Assembly: GCF_900447045.1 (NCBI RefSeq)
Contig: NZ_UAWH01000014.1
Span: 742,501-806,500, forward strand
Source: Clostridium paraputrificum
GTDB lineage: Bacteria; Bacillota; Clostridia; Clostridiales; Clostridiaceae
Reading direction: 5' to 3'
DNA length: 64,000 nt
Positions 19,192-28,528 of this stretch are shown piece after piece; the stretch's first letter is position 1, and every line of letters starts with the position of its first letter. The notes under the pieces were generated by a model that worked only from the letters and a program-made list of their open reading frames with translations, did no database searches and was not told the DNA's origin. The position numbers were made by a program, and so were the translations under genes.

Positions 19192-20133
19192 TTGGAAGGA
19201 ACTTGGATAGAGGTTAGAGTAATTACCAAAAGTGAGGCTTTAGAACCGATTTCTGGTATATTCTACGGACTAGATTGTAAGGGTGTTGCTATAGAGGATC
19301 CAGAAGATATATTAGGTAGAGAACAAGGACCGTTAACATGGGACTTTGCAGATATAAATGTACTAGAACACAAGGGTAAATTTGCAGTTGTTAAAGGGTA
19401 TTTTTCAGAAGAAGATAATATAGATGAAATAATAGCTTATATCAATAAAAAGGTTGAAGAAATTAAATCATTAGGAATTGATGTGGGTGAAGGTAAAGTA
19501 GAGTTTGAAAAAATGTATGAAGAAGATTGGGCAAACAACTGGAAGAAGTACTATAAGCCTTCAAAGGTAGGAGAGAAAATAGTTGTCAAACCAATATGGG
19601 AAGAATATGAGGCAGAAGATGAAGAATTAGTAGTTGAATTGGATCCAGGAATGGCATTTGGAACAGGTGAACATGAAACTACAAGAATGTGTATTCAAGC
19701 TTTAGAAAAGTATGTTCAAAAAGACAGTACTGTATTTGATGTTGGTTGTGGTTCTGGAATACTTGCCATTGCAGCAGCTAAGCTTGGTGCAAAACTTGCA
19801 GTTGGAGTTGACTTAGATCCAGTAGCGGTAGAATCAGCGAAAGAAAATGTAGGATTCAATAACATAGACAATATTGAAATTCTACATGGAAACTTAATTG
19901 AAGTTATTGATGGTAAGGCTGATATAGTTGTAGCTAACATTATAGCAGAAATTATCTGTATATTAACTGAAGATGTAAGTAGAGTAATTAAGCCAAATGG
20001 ATACTTTATAACATCAGGAATTATACATGATAGAGTAGAAATGGTTACTAATAAGTTAGAAGAATGCGGTTTTGAAGTTGTTAAGGTTAATAAGGATGGG
20101 GAATGGAACTGCATAATAGCAAAACTTAAGTAG
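19192..20133 (+). CDS. prmA: Ribosomal protein L11 methyltransferase
   Basis: PrmA trimethylates residues of ribosomal protein L11 with S-adenosylmethionine (SAM). The N-terminal L11-recognition domain begins [15 protein letters not shown]; the methyltransferase domain has [30 protein letters not shown] (SAM-binding) and the catalytic-loop NIIAE. Length about 313 is normal. Two in-frame TTG codons are possible. The one at 19192 (MEGTWIEV) is preferred, being 10 nt from AAAGG, while 19183 is only 1 nt away. prmA-rsmE-mtaB downstream of dnaJ is a standard Firmicutes arrangement. A diverged paralog lies at 43667-44524. Confidence 0.95.
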   Translation: MEGTWIEVRVITKSEALEPISGIFYGLDCKGVAIEDPEDILGREQGPLTWDFADINVLEHKGKFAVVKGYFSEEDNIDEIIAYINKKVEEIKSLGIDVGEGKVEFEKMYEEDWANNWKKYYKPSKVGEKIVVKPIWEEYEAEDEELVVELDPGMAFGTGEHETTRMCIQALEKYVQKDSTVFDVGCGSGILAIAAAKLGAKLAVGVDLDPVAVESAKENVGFNNIDNIEILHGNLIEVIDGKADIVVANIIAEIICILTEDVSRVIKPNGYFITSGIIHDRVEMVTNKLEECGFEVVKVNKDGEWNCIIAKLK

Positions 20134-20149
20134 TTAAGGAGAGAAGTAT

Positions 20150-20911
20150 ATGCATAAGTTTTTCACACCTGCTGAAAATATTAATTCTAATGAAGGAAAA
20201 ATATTAGGTGATGATGTTAAACATATATATAAGGTTTTAAGATTAATTGAGGGGGAAGAGGTAGTTTTAAATAACTGCATAGGTGATGAATTCCTTGGGA
20301 AAATAAAAAGTATCTCAAAGACTGAAGTTATTATAGATATACTAGAAAAGTTAGATGTAGATAATGAAAGTCCAATAGAAATCTATTTATACCAAGGTCT
20401 TCCTAAGTCACAAAAGATGGACCTTATAGTTCAAAAGGGTACTGAACTTGGAATATCAAAGTTTGTACCAACTATTACTGATAGAGTAGATGTTAAACTT
20501 AAGGGAGAGTTTAAGAAGCTTGATAGGCTTAATAGAATAGCTCTTGAAGCTGCAAAGCAAAGTAAGAGAAGCCTTATTCCAAGGGTAGATGAGCCAATAT
20601 CATTTGATGATGTTTTAGAGGAATTAGAGAAATTAGATTTATTCTTAGTTCCTTATGAGAACGCTGAAAACTTTGGAATTAAAGGTGTAATAAAGGATTT
20701 AAGGGATAGTGGAAGATTAGATAATGTTAAAAAGATCGGTATAATGGTTGGACCAGAAGGCGGTTTTGAGGAAGAAGAAATTGAAAGACTAAAAGAAAAA
20801 GGTGCCTATATTATTACGCTAGGAAGTAGGATTCTAAGAACGGAAACAGCTGGATTTACAGCAACTACTTTAGTGCAATATGAGTTAGGTGATTTAGGAG
20901 GAAATGTTTAA
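20150..20911 (+). CDS. rsmE: 16S rRNA (uracil-1498-N3)-methyltransferase
   Basis: RsmE is a SPOUT-class (trefoil knot) enzyme that methylates U1498 of 16S rRNA. Motifs: the N-terminal PUA-like start HKFFTP, KGTELGISKFVPTITDR, IMVGPEGGFEEEEI and the knot loop LGSRILRTETAGF. Length 253 is usual. Its stop codon overlaps the ATG of mtaB (TAATG), so the two are translationally coupled. Confidence 0.96.
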   Translation: MHKFFTPAENINSNEGKILGDDVKHIYKVLRLIEGEEVVLNNCIGDEFLGKIKSISKTEVIIDILEKLDVDNESPIEIYLYQGLPKSQKMDLIVQKGTELGISKFVPTITDRVDVKLKGEFKKLDRLNRIALEAAKQSKRSLIPRVDEPISFDDVLEELEKLDLFLVPYENAENFGIKGVIKDLRDSGRLDNVKKIGIMVGPEGGFEEEEIERLKEKGAYIITLGSRILRTETAGFTATTLVQYELGDLGGNV

Positions 20912-22218
20912 TGAAGGTTGCATTTTCTACATTAGGATGTAGAGTTAATCATTATGAATCAGAAGCTATGGCAGAAAAGTTTATAAGAGAAGGATATGAG
21001 GTGACAGAGTTTACAGAAGTTGCTGATGTCTATGTTATAAATACATGTACAGTAACCAATATGGGAGATAAGAAATCTAGACAAATTATAAGTAGAGCTA
21101 GAAGACTTAATCCGGATGCTATAATAGCTGTTGTAGGATGTTATTCACAAATAGCACCAAAGGAAGTTTCAGCAATAGAAGGCGTTGATGTTGTTCTTGG
21201 GACTAGAAATAAGGGTGATGTAGTTTATTATGTAAATAAAGCTAGAGATGAACAAACAGCACAAATATACGTTGAAAGTGTATTAAGAAATAAGAAATTT
21301 GAGGCATTAAATATAGAAGAGTATCAAGATAAGACAAGAGCATTCTTAAAAATCCAAGATGGATGTAATAGATTCTGTGCGTACTGTATAATACCTTATT
21401 CTAGGGGATCAGTATGTTCAAAGGAACCAAGACAAGTTCTTGACGAAATAAATAAGTTATCAGAACATGGATTTAAGGAAATAATATTATCAGGAATTCA
21501 TACTGCATCATATGGGCTAGATTTAGATGGTGAAATCACTTTGGTTGATTTATTAGAAGAAATAGAAAAACTAGATGGTATTGAAAGAGTAAGAATAGGA
21601 TCTATAGAACCAGCTTTCTTTACTCCAGAAGTAATTGAAAAAATTAAGAATATGAAGAAGCTATGTCCTCAGTTCCACCTTTCTCTTCAAAGTGGATGTA
21701 ATGCTACATTAAAGAGAATGAATAGAAGGTACACAGCTGAAGAGTATGAAAGAATAGTTAATATTTTAAGAGAAAATATTAAAGATGTTTCTATTACAAC
21801 TGACGTTATAGTTGGCTTCCCTGGAGAAACAGAAGAAGAATTTAATGAAACTTATGAATTCTTAAAGAGAATAAAGCTTACAAAAACTCATGTGTTTAAA
21901 TATAGTCCAAGAGAAGGTACAAAGGCTGCAACTATGCCAAATCAATTAGATGGAACAGTTAAGGATAAAAGAAGTAAAGCTCTTATAGAATTAAATGATA
22001 AAAATGAAGGTGACTTTACTAGATTTATTGTTGGTAGAGTTATGGATGTACTTATAGAACAACCAGTAAAAGGGAAAGATGATGTATATGAAGGATATAC
22101 TAGAAACTATGTTAAGGTTGAAGTTAAAGGTATAGAAGAAAACTTAAAAGGTCAAATAGTAAATTGCAAGATAGAAGAAGCTTTAGGAGATTATGCTGTA
22201 GCTACTCTTGTGAAATAA
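20911..22218 (+). CDS. mtaB: tRNA t6A37 methylthiotransferase MtaB
   Basis: MtaB adds a methylthio group to t6A37 in ANN-decoding tRNAs. The N-terminal UPF0004 domain carries three cluster Cys (TLGCRVN, NTCTVTN, VGCYSQ). The radical SAM domain has CNRFCAYC (Cys152, Cys156, Cys159). The C-terminal TRAM domain (about 370-435) binds RNA. The opening FSTLGCRVNHYESE separates MtaB from MiaB. Length 435 is typical. Confidence 0.95.
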   Translation: MKVAFSTLGCRVNHYESEAMAEKFIREGYEVTEFTEVADVYVINTCTVTNMGDKKSRQIISRARRLNPDAIIAVVGCYSQIAPKEVSAIEGVDVVLGTRNKGDVVYYVNKARDEQTAQIYVESVLRNKKFEALNIEEYQDKTRAFLKIQDGCNRFCAYCIIPYSRGSVCSKEPRQVLDEINKLSEHGFKEIILSGIHTASYGLDLDGEITLVDLLEEIEKLDGIERVRIGSIEPAFFTPEVIEKIKNMKKLCPQFHLSLQSGCNATLKRMNRRYTAEEYERIVNILRENIKDVSITTDVIVGFPGETEEEFNETYEFLKRIKLTKTHVFKYSPREGTKAATMPNQLDGTVKDKRSKALIELNDKNEGDFTRFIVGRVMDVLIEQPVKGKDDVYEGYTRNYVKVEVKGIEENLKGQIVNCKIEEALGDYAVATLVK

Positions 22219-22247
22219 AAAAGTTACTATTAGAAGGGGGTGAATTT

Positions 22248-22592
22248 ATGGAAGATTGTATTTTTTGTAAAATCATAAAGGGTGAAATACCAAGTAAAAA
22301 AGTATATGAAGATGAAAAGGTATATGCTTTTTATGATATAAGTCCAGAAGCACCTATACACTTTTTGGTAATACCTAAGGAGCATATAGAAAGTGCTAAT
22401 GCCTTAAAAGAAGAAAATGCATCTGTGGTCGCACATATTTTCTTAGTAATTAATAAACTAGTTAGTGAGCTAGGTATTGCTGAAAAAGGCTACAGAATTG
22501 TAAATAATACAGGTAATGATGGAGGTCAAACTGTACATCATATGCATTTTCATGTTCTTGGAGGAAGAAGTTTAAATTGGCCTCCAGGCTAA
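22248..22592 (+). CDS. HIT family nucleotide hydrolase (HinT-like)
   Basis: A 114-residue purine-nucleotide-binding protein: the zinc-site start DCIFCKIIKGEIPSKKVYED and the histidine triad HHMHFHVLGG near the C-terminus, typical of the HinT group that hydrolyses AMP-lysine or nucleoside phosphoramidates. The open frame extends 28 codons upstream into mtaB, but the ATG at 22248 has AGAAGGGGGTG upstream and is the family start. Probably cotranscribed with mtaB (29 bp gap). Confidence 0.94.
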   Translation: MEDCIFCKIIKGEIPSKKVYEDEKVYAFYDISPEAPIHFLVIPKEHIESANALKEENASVVAHIFLVINKLVSELGIAEKGYRIVNNTGNDGGQTVHHMHFHVLGGRSLNWPPG

Positions 22593-22613
22593 TAGTTAAA
22601 TTTTTAAGAATTA

Positions 22614-22643
22614 TTGACACAAGCAACCTTACTATTGTATAAT
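22614..22643 (+). promoter_or_regulatory. Promoter of rpsU-yqeY
   Basis: -35 TTGACA (22614-22619), 18-nt spacer, -10 TATAAT (22638-22643). Confidence 0.9.
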
Positions 22644-22650
22644 ATAGCAT

Positions 22651-22713
22651 GTGTTATTAAGCCCGTAGCTGAGTTGAATTTAGAATTTTAGCTAGCGGAG
22701 GGAGGGATAATTA
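22651..22713 (+). promoter_or_regulatory. rpsU leader with hairpin before the ribosome site
   Basis: CCGTAGCT (22663-22670) pairs with AGCTAGCGG (22690-22698, one bulge), ending right before GAGGGAGGG. It may modulate S21 translation; no evidence beyond the fold. Confidence 0.4.
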
Positions 22714-22890
22714 ATGTCAGAAATCAAAGTTGGAGAAAACGAAACTCTTGAAAATGCGTTAAGAAGATTTAAGAGAAAATGTGCAAGAGCTGGAGTTCTT
22801 TCAGAAGTAAGAAAGAGAGAACACTACGAAAAGCCAAGCGTTAAGAAAAAGAAGAAATCAGAAGCTGCTAGAAAGAGAAAGTTCAAATAG
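22714..22890 (+). CDS. rpsU: 30S ribosomal protein S21
   Basis: A 58-residue, very basic protein translated from ATG 22714: it begins [20 protein letters not shown] and ends in a Lys/Arg-rich tail ([15 protein letters not shown]). Both are diagnostic of S21, which sits near the anti-Shine-Dalgarno end of 16S rRNA. The ribosome site GGAGGGAGGG is very strong. rpsU-yqeY is a conserved Firmicutes pair. Confidence 0.97.
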   Translation: MSEIKVGENETLENALRRFKRKCARAGVLSEVRKREHYEKPSVKKKKKSEAARKRKFK

Positions 22891-22920
22891 AACGTTCTTT
22901 TTGAAAGAAGGTATGTGTAT

Positions 22921-23373
22921 ATGCCAACAGTAAAAGAAAGACTTCAAGAAGATTGGAAAACTGCTTTAAAGGCTAAAGATAAATTTAAAGCTAACGTTAT
23001 AAGTACAGCAAAGTCTGCGATTTTATTAGTTGAAAAGACTGATGGAATAACAGTGGATGATGCGCTAGCTATAGAAATATTAGCTAAAGAAGTCAAGCAA
23101 AGAAGAGAAGCAATGCTTGAGTTTGAAAAGGGAAATAGACAGGATTTGGTTGATCAGTCAAAAGCTGAGATAGAAATTTTGTTAAATTACCTTCCTCAGC
23201 AGTTAAGTGAAGGGGAAATAAGGCAAATTATTGAAGAATCAGCTATTGAAGCGGGCGCTAGTAGCATTAAAGACATGGGAAAAGTTATGGCAATTGTTAG
23301 ACCTAAGACATTAGGTAGAGCAGATGGCAAGCTTGTTAGTCAAATAGTAAAAGAATATTTAACTAATAAATAA
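22921..23373 (+). CDS. yqeY: GatB/YqeY domain protein
   Basis: A 150-residue stand-alone YqeY, related to the C-terminal tRNA-binding region of GatB of the amidotransferase. Motifs: LKAKDKFKANVISTAKSAI, the KQRREAMLEFEKGNRQDL stretch and YLPQQLSEGEI; the C-terminus has GRADGKLVSQIVKEYL. Precise role unknown. ATG 22921 is preferred to GTG 22915 because AAAGAAGG is 9 nt from it. Confidence 0.93.
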   Translation: MPTVKERLQEDWKTALKAKDKFKANVISTAKSAILLVEKTDGITVDDALAIEILAKEVKQRREAMLEFEKGNRQDLVDQSKAEIEILLNYLPQQLSEGEIRQIIEESAIEAGASSIKDMGKVMAIVRPKTLGRADGKLVSQIVKEYLTNK

Positions 23374-23377
23374 TAAG

Positions 23378-23400
23378 AAGAACTCTTCGAGTTCTTTTTA
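23378..23400 (+). terminator. Terminator of yqeY
   Basis: AAGAACTC-TTC-GAGTTCTT followed by TTTATT. Confidence 0.85.
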
Positions 23401-23419
23401 TTGTTTTGTATGAGTCATT

Positions 23420-23467
23420 AAAATAGAGTTTAAGGCTAATATCAGCCTTAAACTCTATTTTTTTAAT
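23420..23467 (+). terminator. Second, stronger terminator after yqeY
   Basis: An 18-bp perfect stem (23420-23437 with 23444-23461) around a 6-nt loop, followed by TTTTT. The A-rich 5' flank means it could work in both directions. Confidence 0.88.
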
Positions 23468-23487
23468 TTAATTACCTTGAGTACGAA

Positions 23488-23563
23488 GGAAATGGATATT
23501 TGTTTTTCTATGATTTGGAGCTTGCTATGGAACTAGAAAAATAAATATAAATTCCATTTTTTT
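23488..23563 (+). repeat. Dispersed intergenic element, copy A (full length)
   Basis: Left arm AATGGATATTTGTTTTTCTA, core TTTGGAGCTTGCTATGGAAC, right arm AGAAAAATAAATATAAATTC followed by a CATT and T run. The arms pair apart from a 5-nt bulge. It shares core and arms with copies at 43.6, 50.4, 53.2 and 60.0 kb. It lies beyond two terminators of yqeY and before yqfC. Confidence 0.65.
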
Positions 23564-23659
23564 ATACTAACTATAAGGATTAACATATTCTAATTGTTCT
23601 TTTTTTTATATTTTAATCATAAATTACAATGATAGAAATATAAAAACGGGGGATTAGAG

Positions 23660-23947
23660 GTGGAGGAAAAATTAAATAAAGGTAGAGAAATCTTAGTAGA
23701 TAAATTTGATTTGCCAGCAGAAATAGTAATGGATATTCCTAAGATAATTATTACAGGGAATAAAGAAATAACTATAGAAAATCATAAAGGGATATCTAGT
23801 TTTGAGAAAAATCTAATTAAAGTAAACTCTAAGGTTGGCAATATAAATATAGAGGGAAGTGATTTTGAAATTTTGTACATAGGGGGATCAACTATAAGTA
23901 TAACTGGAAAATTTAAAACAATTATCTATGAGGATAAACAAAAATGA
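23660..23947 (+). CDS. yqfC: Sporulation protein YqfC
   Basis: A 95-residue YabP/YqfC-family protein, beta-rich (ITGNKEITIENHKGISSF, then INIEGSDFEILYIGGSTISI). YqfC and YqfD are mother-cell (sigma-E) products in Bacillus, where yqfC-yqfD are adjacent as here. The start is GTG at 23660 with a GGGGGATTAGAG stretch upstream. It overlaps yqfD by 4 bp (ATGA), so the two are coupled. Confidence 0.9.
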   Translation: MEEKLNKGREILVDKFDLPAEIVMDIPKIIITGNKEITIENHKGISSFEKNLIKVNSKVGNINIEGSDFEILYIGGSTISITGKFKTIIYEDKQK

Positions 23948-25071
23948 TATTAGATAAATTAAAAGTTGGAAATATAATAGTTGAAATAAGTGCAAAATCA
24001 CCTGAAAGAATACTTAACCTTCTATGGAACAGTGGGATAAAATCTAAGAACATTGTTAAGATTGATATAACTACAATTAGGTTAGAAATTGAATATAATG
24101 ACTATAATGAAGTAGTAGGTGCTGTTAAAAGATGTGGCGGTAAAATTAAGATAATAAGTAAAAATGGTTGGGTGTTTCTAATATCTAGACTAAAGAGACA
24201 AATATCATTGGTGTTAGGTTTGTTGATATTTATAATAGGGATATTTTACTTGTCAACCTATATATGGTCTATAGATATACAAACAGGAAATAACTTGTCA
24301 CCTTATCAGGTTAGAAAAGAATTAAAGAAAATTGGTATTGAGCCAGGCATAAAGAAAAGTAAGATTGATGTTTATAATATAGAAGATAAAGCTGCAGATA
24401 TAAATAGCGATATATTATGGATAAGAGCAAGAGTGGAAGGATCTACATTGAAAATAGTCATTGAAGAGAAGGTTAATCCTCCAAAACCAATTAGTGATAC
24501 ATCTGGAGATTGTGTGGCTAAAGTCGGTGGAGAGATAAAAAGAGTTTTTGTATCTTCTGGTACTAGTAATGTAAGCCCAGGGGATTTTGTTAATGCGGGA
24601 GATGTTTTAATAAAGGGAATGCAAGGGAAAGAAGGAGAGGAATATGAAGTGCCTGCAAAGGGAATAGTTATAGCTAATACATTTTATGAGAAAGAAATGG
24701 AAGTGCAGGTGAGTGGTTCTAAGCTTGATAAGACTGGTAAAAGAGGTAGGGATATTTATGTATCTTTCTTTGGCAGGAAAATTTACTTGAAAAAAGCTAT
24801 AAATAACTTTAAGTATTATGATAAAATAGAAGATGAAAAAGGTTTTATTAAAACTACAACGTATTTTGAGAGAGCAGAGAAAGAAGTAAATTTAGATAAG
24901 GAAGAAGCAATTAAAACTGCAACTGAACAATTAACGAAATCATTTGAAAGAACTTTGAGTAATGATTACAAGATTGCTGATAAAGACGTGTATACAGAAG
25001 ACATAGGTGAAGGTAAGTTACGTGTTAAGGTGACGTTTGTAGTTGAACAGGATATAGCCAGTGTATCATAA
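23944..25071 (+). CDS. yqfD: Sporulation protein YqfD
   Basis: A 375-residue membrane protein: a cytoplasmic domain of about 90 residues, one clear helix (about 93-112, LVLGLLIFIIGIFYLSTYIW) and a long extracytoplasmic region with YqfD-family features (SIDIQTGNNLSPYQVRKELK, WIRARVEGSTLKIVIEEK). Needed for efficient sporulation in Bacillus; its biochemical role is not settled. In Bacillus phoH follows yqfD; here pgpH follows directly. Confidence 0.92.
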   Translation: MILDKLKVGNIIVEISAKSPERILNLLWNSGIKSKNIVKIDITTIRLEIEYNDYNEVVGAVKRCGGKIKIISKNGWVFLISRLKRQISLVLGLLIFIIGIFYLSTYIWSIDIQTGNNLSPYQVRKELKKIGIEPGIKKSKIDVYNIEDKAADINSDILWIRARVEGSTLKIVIEEKVNPPKPISDTSGDCVAKVGGEIKRVFVSSGTSNVSPGDFVNAGDVLIKGMQGKEGEEYEVPAKGIVIANTFYEKEMEVQVSGSKLDKTGKRGRDIYVSFFGRKIYLKKAINNFKYYDKIEDEKGFIKTTTYFERAEKEVNLDKEEAIKTATEQLTKSFERTLSNDYKIADKDVYTEDIGEGKLRVKVTFVVEQDIASVS

Positions 25072-25104
25072 TATAAGTGATGTACAAGTAAGAAGGTGAT
25101 GAAC

Positions 25105-27165
25105 ATGAGTTTAAAAAGAAGGGAAACTAAAAAGGGCAATTATAAACCTAAGAGAATTTTATTATTTACCATAAGTTTTGTGGTAACTTATTTTTTATTG
25201 ATAACAGCTATTGCTCCAACTAAGTATGAGTTACAGGAAGGAGATATAGCAAGAGAAGATATAGTAGCCCAAAGAGAAACAGTAGATGAACAAGCTTCGG
25301 AAGAAAAGTTAAAAGAAGCTTTATCTAAAGTAGATAAACAATATACATTAAAAGCAGAAGTGAAAATTGCTGCAGAGAATAATATAAATACATTGTTTGA
25401 AAAGTTAATAAGTTTAAGTGCTATGGAGTTAGATGAGAAGGAAAAGATAGTAGAACTAAGAAAAGTTGAGGGGATTACCTTAGATGAAAGTGCTTGTAAG
25501 TTCTTATTATCAATACCAAAAGACACATTGGTTAAATTAAAGTCTGAAGCTTTAGAAATAATAGATTCTGTATATGTAAAAAATATTGAAGATGAGGATA
25601 GTGAAAGCATATCTGATGCTAGAAGCTTAGCCAGTGAAAGAGTAAAGGCTCTTAACTTAAATTCGAATATAAGTAATGTATTAAATAATATTATAATAGA
25701 ACAAATAAAACCAAATTTTTATTATGATAAAGAAAAAACAGAAGAAAAGATTAAAGAAGTTCAAAAAAATACAGAAAAGGTAGTAATAAAGAAGAACCAG
25801 ATAATAGTGCAAAAAGGTGAGCCTGTTACGTCAAGACAAATAGAAATTTTGACTGAATTAGGGTTGATAGGAGATTCTGCTGGAGAAGGTGTAATACTTC
25901 TATATATTGTTCTAGCAATACTTTTAAGTTCTATTATGGGGATTGAATTCTTCTACATTTACAAAAACTATAGAAGTATTTATTTAGATTTTAAGAAGTT
26001 GGTCTTAATTAATTTAATAAATGTATTTTCCTTAATATTAGTTAGATGTGTAAGTTTTGCATCTCCTTTTATGATACCATTAGCGTTAGCTCCATTACTT
26101 ATGACTATGCTTATTAATTACAAGATATCACTATTTGTTAACTCCATGAATGTTATCGTAGTTGCTGCATTAACAGGGTTTAACTCTCAAGTGATAATAA
26201 TTGCAATAGTAAATGCATTAGTAGGTGCTACTATACTAAGGAAGATGCAACAAAGAAACGATATACTTTATTCAACATTATATATTGCAGTTTTATCTGG
26301 AGTTATAACATTTGCAACAGGTGTTATTTTATCAAGCAATTTAAAAGATATATTTTTAAATAGTGCTTTTTCTATAATAGGAACTGTGTTTGCAGGGGTT
26401 TTAGCTACAGGTTTATTACCATTTTTAGAGTCTACATTTAATATAGTAACTACATTAAAATTGTTAGAATTAAGTAATCCTAACACCCCTCTTTTAAAGA
26501 AATTATTAATGGAAGCTCCAGGGACATACCATCATAGCATGCTAGTTGCTAATTTAGCAGAGCTTGCAGCAGAAGAGGTTAAGGCTAATCCGGTAATAGC
26601 AAGAATAGGAGCTTATTATCATGATGTTGGTAAAACTACTAGGCCATATTTCTTTAAGGAAAATCAAATTAGTAAAGAAAACCCTCATGATAAGATAACT
26701 GCTAATTTAAGTACTTTAATAATAATATCTCATGTTAAAGAGGGATTAGAATTAGCTAAGGAATACAATATACCAGAAGTAATACAAGATATAATAGCAC
26801 AGCATCATGGTACAACCTTGGTTAAATATTTCTATTATACTGTAAAAAATAATTCTGAAAATCCTGATGAAGTTAGAGAAGAAGATTTTAGATATCCAGG
26901 CCCTATACCAAGTACTAAGGAAGCTGGGATAATAATGCTAGCAGATTCTGTTGAAGCTGCAGTGAGATCAATAAATGAGCCTACTAAGGGTAAAATAGAA
27001 GAAATGGTCAATAATATTATTAAAGATAAACTTCATTCTGGTCAACTTAATGATTGTGATTTGACATTAAAGGATTTAGAAACAATTAGAAAGTGTTTTT
27101 TAAAGACTTTAAATGGAATATATCATCAAAGGATAGAATATCCAACAGAAAAAGCAAAAGCTTAA
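25105..27165 (+). CDS. pgpH: 7TM-HD cyclic-di-AMP phosphodiesterase PgpH
   Basis: Domain order fits PgpH/YqfF: one N-terminal membrane helix (about 17-37), a large extracellular 7TMR-HDED domain (about 45-260), seven membrane helices (about 270-460) and a cytoplasmic HD domain with HHSML, YYHDVGKTTRP and AQHHGTT metal-binding motifs. PgpH hydrolyses the second messenger c-di-AMP to pApA. ATG 25105 was chosen (AGAAGG 8 nt upstream) rather than the GTG/ATG pair 9 and 6 nt earlier. About 686 residues. Confidence 0.93.
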   Translation: MSLKRRETKKGNYKPKRILLFTISFVVTYFLLITAIAPTKYELQEGDIAREDIVAQRETVDEQASEEKLKEALSKVDKQYTLKAEVKIAAENNINTLFEKLISLSAMELDEKEKIVELRKVEGITLDESACKFLLSIPKDTLVKLKSEALEIIDSVYVKNIEDEDSESISDARSLASERVKALNLNSNISNVLNNIIIEQIKPNFYYDKEKTEEKIKEVQKNTEKVVIKKNQIIVQKGEPVTSRQIEILTELGLIGDSAGEGVILLYIVLAILLSSIMGIEFFYIYKNYRSIYLDFKKLVLINLINVFSLILVRCVSFASPFMIPLALAPLLMTMLINYKISLFVNSMNVIVVAALTGFNSQVIIIAIVNALVGATILRKMQQRNDILYSTLYIAVLSGVITFATGVILSSNLKDIFLNSAFSIIGTVFAGVLATGLLPFLESTFNIVTTLKLLELSNPNTPLLKKLLMEAPGTYHHSMLVANLAELAAEEVKANPVIARIGAYYHDVGKTTRPYFFKENQISKENPHDKITANLSTLIIISHVKEGLELAKEYNIPEVIQDIIAQHHGTTLVKYFYYTVKNNSENPDEVREEDFRYPGPIPSTKEAGIIMLADSVEAAVRSINEPTKGKIEEMVNNIIKDKLHSGQLNDCDLTLKDLETIRKCFLKTLNGIYHQRIEYPTEKAKA

Positions 27166-27168
27166 AAT

Positions 27169-27200
27169 AAAGGGGATGAGTTTTTAACTCACCCCTTTAA
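27169..27200 (+). terminator. Hairpin between pgpH and ybeY
   Basis: AAAGGGGATGAG pairs with CTCACCCCTTT with one bulge, but only TTT follows, so it is probably a partial terminator or a processing/stability hairpin. Confidence 0.6.
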
Positions 27201-27224
27201 AAAATATGAAAAGGGAGAAAATAA

Positions 27225-27740
27225 ATGATATATACAGATAACAGACAAGAAAAAATAGAGGTAACAGAGGAATTAGTAAAGGAATTAGAACATACAATAG
27301 AATTTGCTTTAAAGGAAGAAGAAGTTAATATACCATTTGAAATTTCATTATTATTTGTAGATAATGATGAAATTAGAGAAATAAACAATGAAACTAGAAA
27401 TATAGATAAAGAAACAGATGTGCTATCTTTTCCTATGTTAGACTATCCAAAAGATAAGGCTTTTAAAGATGTATATAAGAATTATGAATTTGATGAAACT
27501 TATATGGATGGTGAAGAGCTGGTTTTAGGAGATATAGTATTATCTTTAGAAAAAGCCTTAGAACAGAGTAAAGAATATAATCATTCCTTTAAAAGGGAAG
27601 CTTCATATTTAGTAGTTCATTCAGTACTACATCTATTGGGGTATGATCATATGGAAGAGGATGAGAAAAAAGTTATGAGAAAAAGGGAAGAAGAAATATT
27701 AGGGCAATTAGATATTAGAAGATGGAATATAAGTGGGTGA
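27225..27740 (+). CDS. ybeY: Endoribonuclease YbeY (rRNA maturation)
   Basis: YbeY is a zinc-dependent single-strand endoribonuclease in 16S rRNA 3' end maturation and ribosome quality control. The metal site [16 protein letters not shown] (H-x3-H-x5-H) is near residues 129-139; [13 protein letters not shown] and LGDIVLS are also family motifs. Length 171 is typical. It stands before dgkA-cdd-era, as in Firmicutes generally. Confidence 0.96.
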   Translation: MIYTDNRQEKIEVTEELVKELEHTIEFALKEEEVNIPFEISLLFVDNDEIREINNETRNIDKETDVLSFPMLDYPKDKAFKDVYKNYEFDETYMDGEELVLGDIVLSLEKALEQSKEYNHSFKREASYLVVHSVLHLLGYDHMEEDEKKVMRKREEEILGQLDIRRWNISG

Positions 27741-27749
27741 TGATGAAAA

Positions 27750-28451
27750 GTGAAGTTGAAAAAGATGGTAGATAGCTTCAATCATGCTATAAATGGTATT
27801 ATTGATACAGTGAGAACTCAAAGAAATATGAAAATACATCTTGTAGCTGCTATAGGCGTTTTAATAGCTTGTTTTTGTTTTGATATATCTAAGATAGAAT
27901 TTTTAATAATTGCAATAACTGTAGCTATAGTTATTGCTGCTGAACTAATCAATACCGCTATAGAAGCAGCTATTGATATGACTACTAATTATTATCATCC
28001 ATTAGCAAAGATAGCTAAAAATGCAGCAGCAGGAGCAGTGCTAATAACTGCTATTAATGCTATAGTGGTGGGATATGTTGTTTTTTGGGATAAACTATCT
28101 GATATATCTTATGAGGTAATACACAAAGTTAAAAATAATGAGCCATATACTATATTGATAGTCTTAGTTATAGTGAGTTTTTCAACTATAATAGTAAAAG
28201 CTATATTTGGAGAAGGAACTCCTCTTAAGGGTGGAATGCCTAGTGGACATAGTGCACTATCCTTTTCTATAGCTACGGCAATAGCTTTAATTACTGAAGA
28301 ACCAACTTGTATAATGTTAAGCTATTTAATGGCATTTATTACAGCGCAAAGTAGGGTGGATTCCGAGGTTCATACATTATCTGAAGTTATTGTAGGAGCT
28401 ATATTTGGTATGCTTATAACCTTATTGATTTTTACCATATTCAAATTATAA
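27750..28451 (+). CDS. dgkA: DgkA-type lipid kinase fused to a PAP2 phosphatase domain
   Basis: Residues 1-115 match the small integral-membrane undecaprenol/diacylglycerol kinase (NMKIHLVAAIGV, AAELINTAIEAAID), which makes undecaprenyl phosphate in Gram-positives. Residues about 125-233 are a PAP2 domain: KGGMPSGHSALSF and SRVDSEVHTLSEVIVGA match phosphatase motifs 2 and 3, with Glu in place of the final Asp and motif 1 (KxxxxxxRP) not obvious. Bacillus DgkA has only the kinase half (about 120 residues). The fusion joins enzymes that add and remove phosphate on lipids of the same pool. Start GTG 27750. Confidence 0.9.
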   Translation: MKLKKMVDSFNHAINGIIDTVRTQRNMKIHLVAAIGVLIACFCFDISKIEFLIIAITVAIVIAAELINTAIEAAIDMTTNYYHPLAKIAKNAAAGAVLITAINAIVVGYVVFWDKLSDISYEVIHKVKNNEPYTILIVLVIVSFSTIIVKAIFGEGTPLKGGMPSGHSALSFSIATAIALITEEPTCIMLSYLMAFITAQSRVDSEVHTLSEVIVGAIFGMLITLLIFTIFKL

Positions 28452-28528
28452 TTATAATGATATAATGAAAAATACACATAATATGAGTATATAAATATAA
28501 AATTATTGTGTATCTTGGAGGAAGTAAA

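Noticed and set aside
25188..25610. 140-codon minus-strand frame within pgpH
   Set aside because: Ser-rich shadow of the extracellular domain coding sequence.
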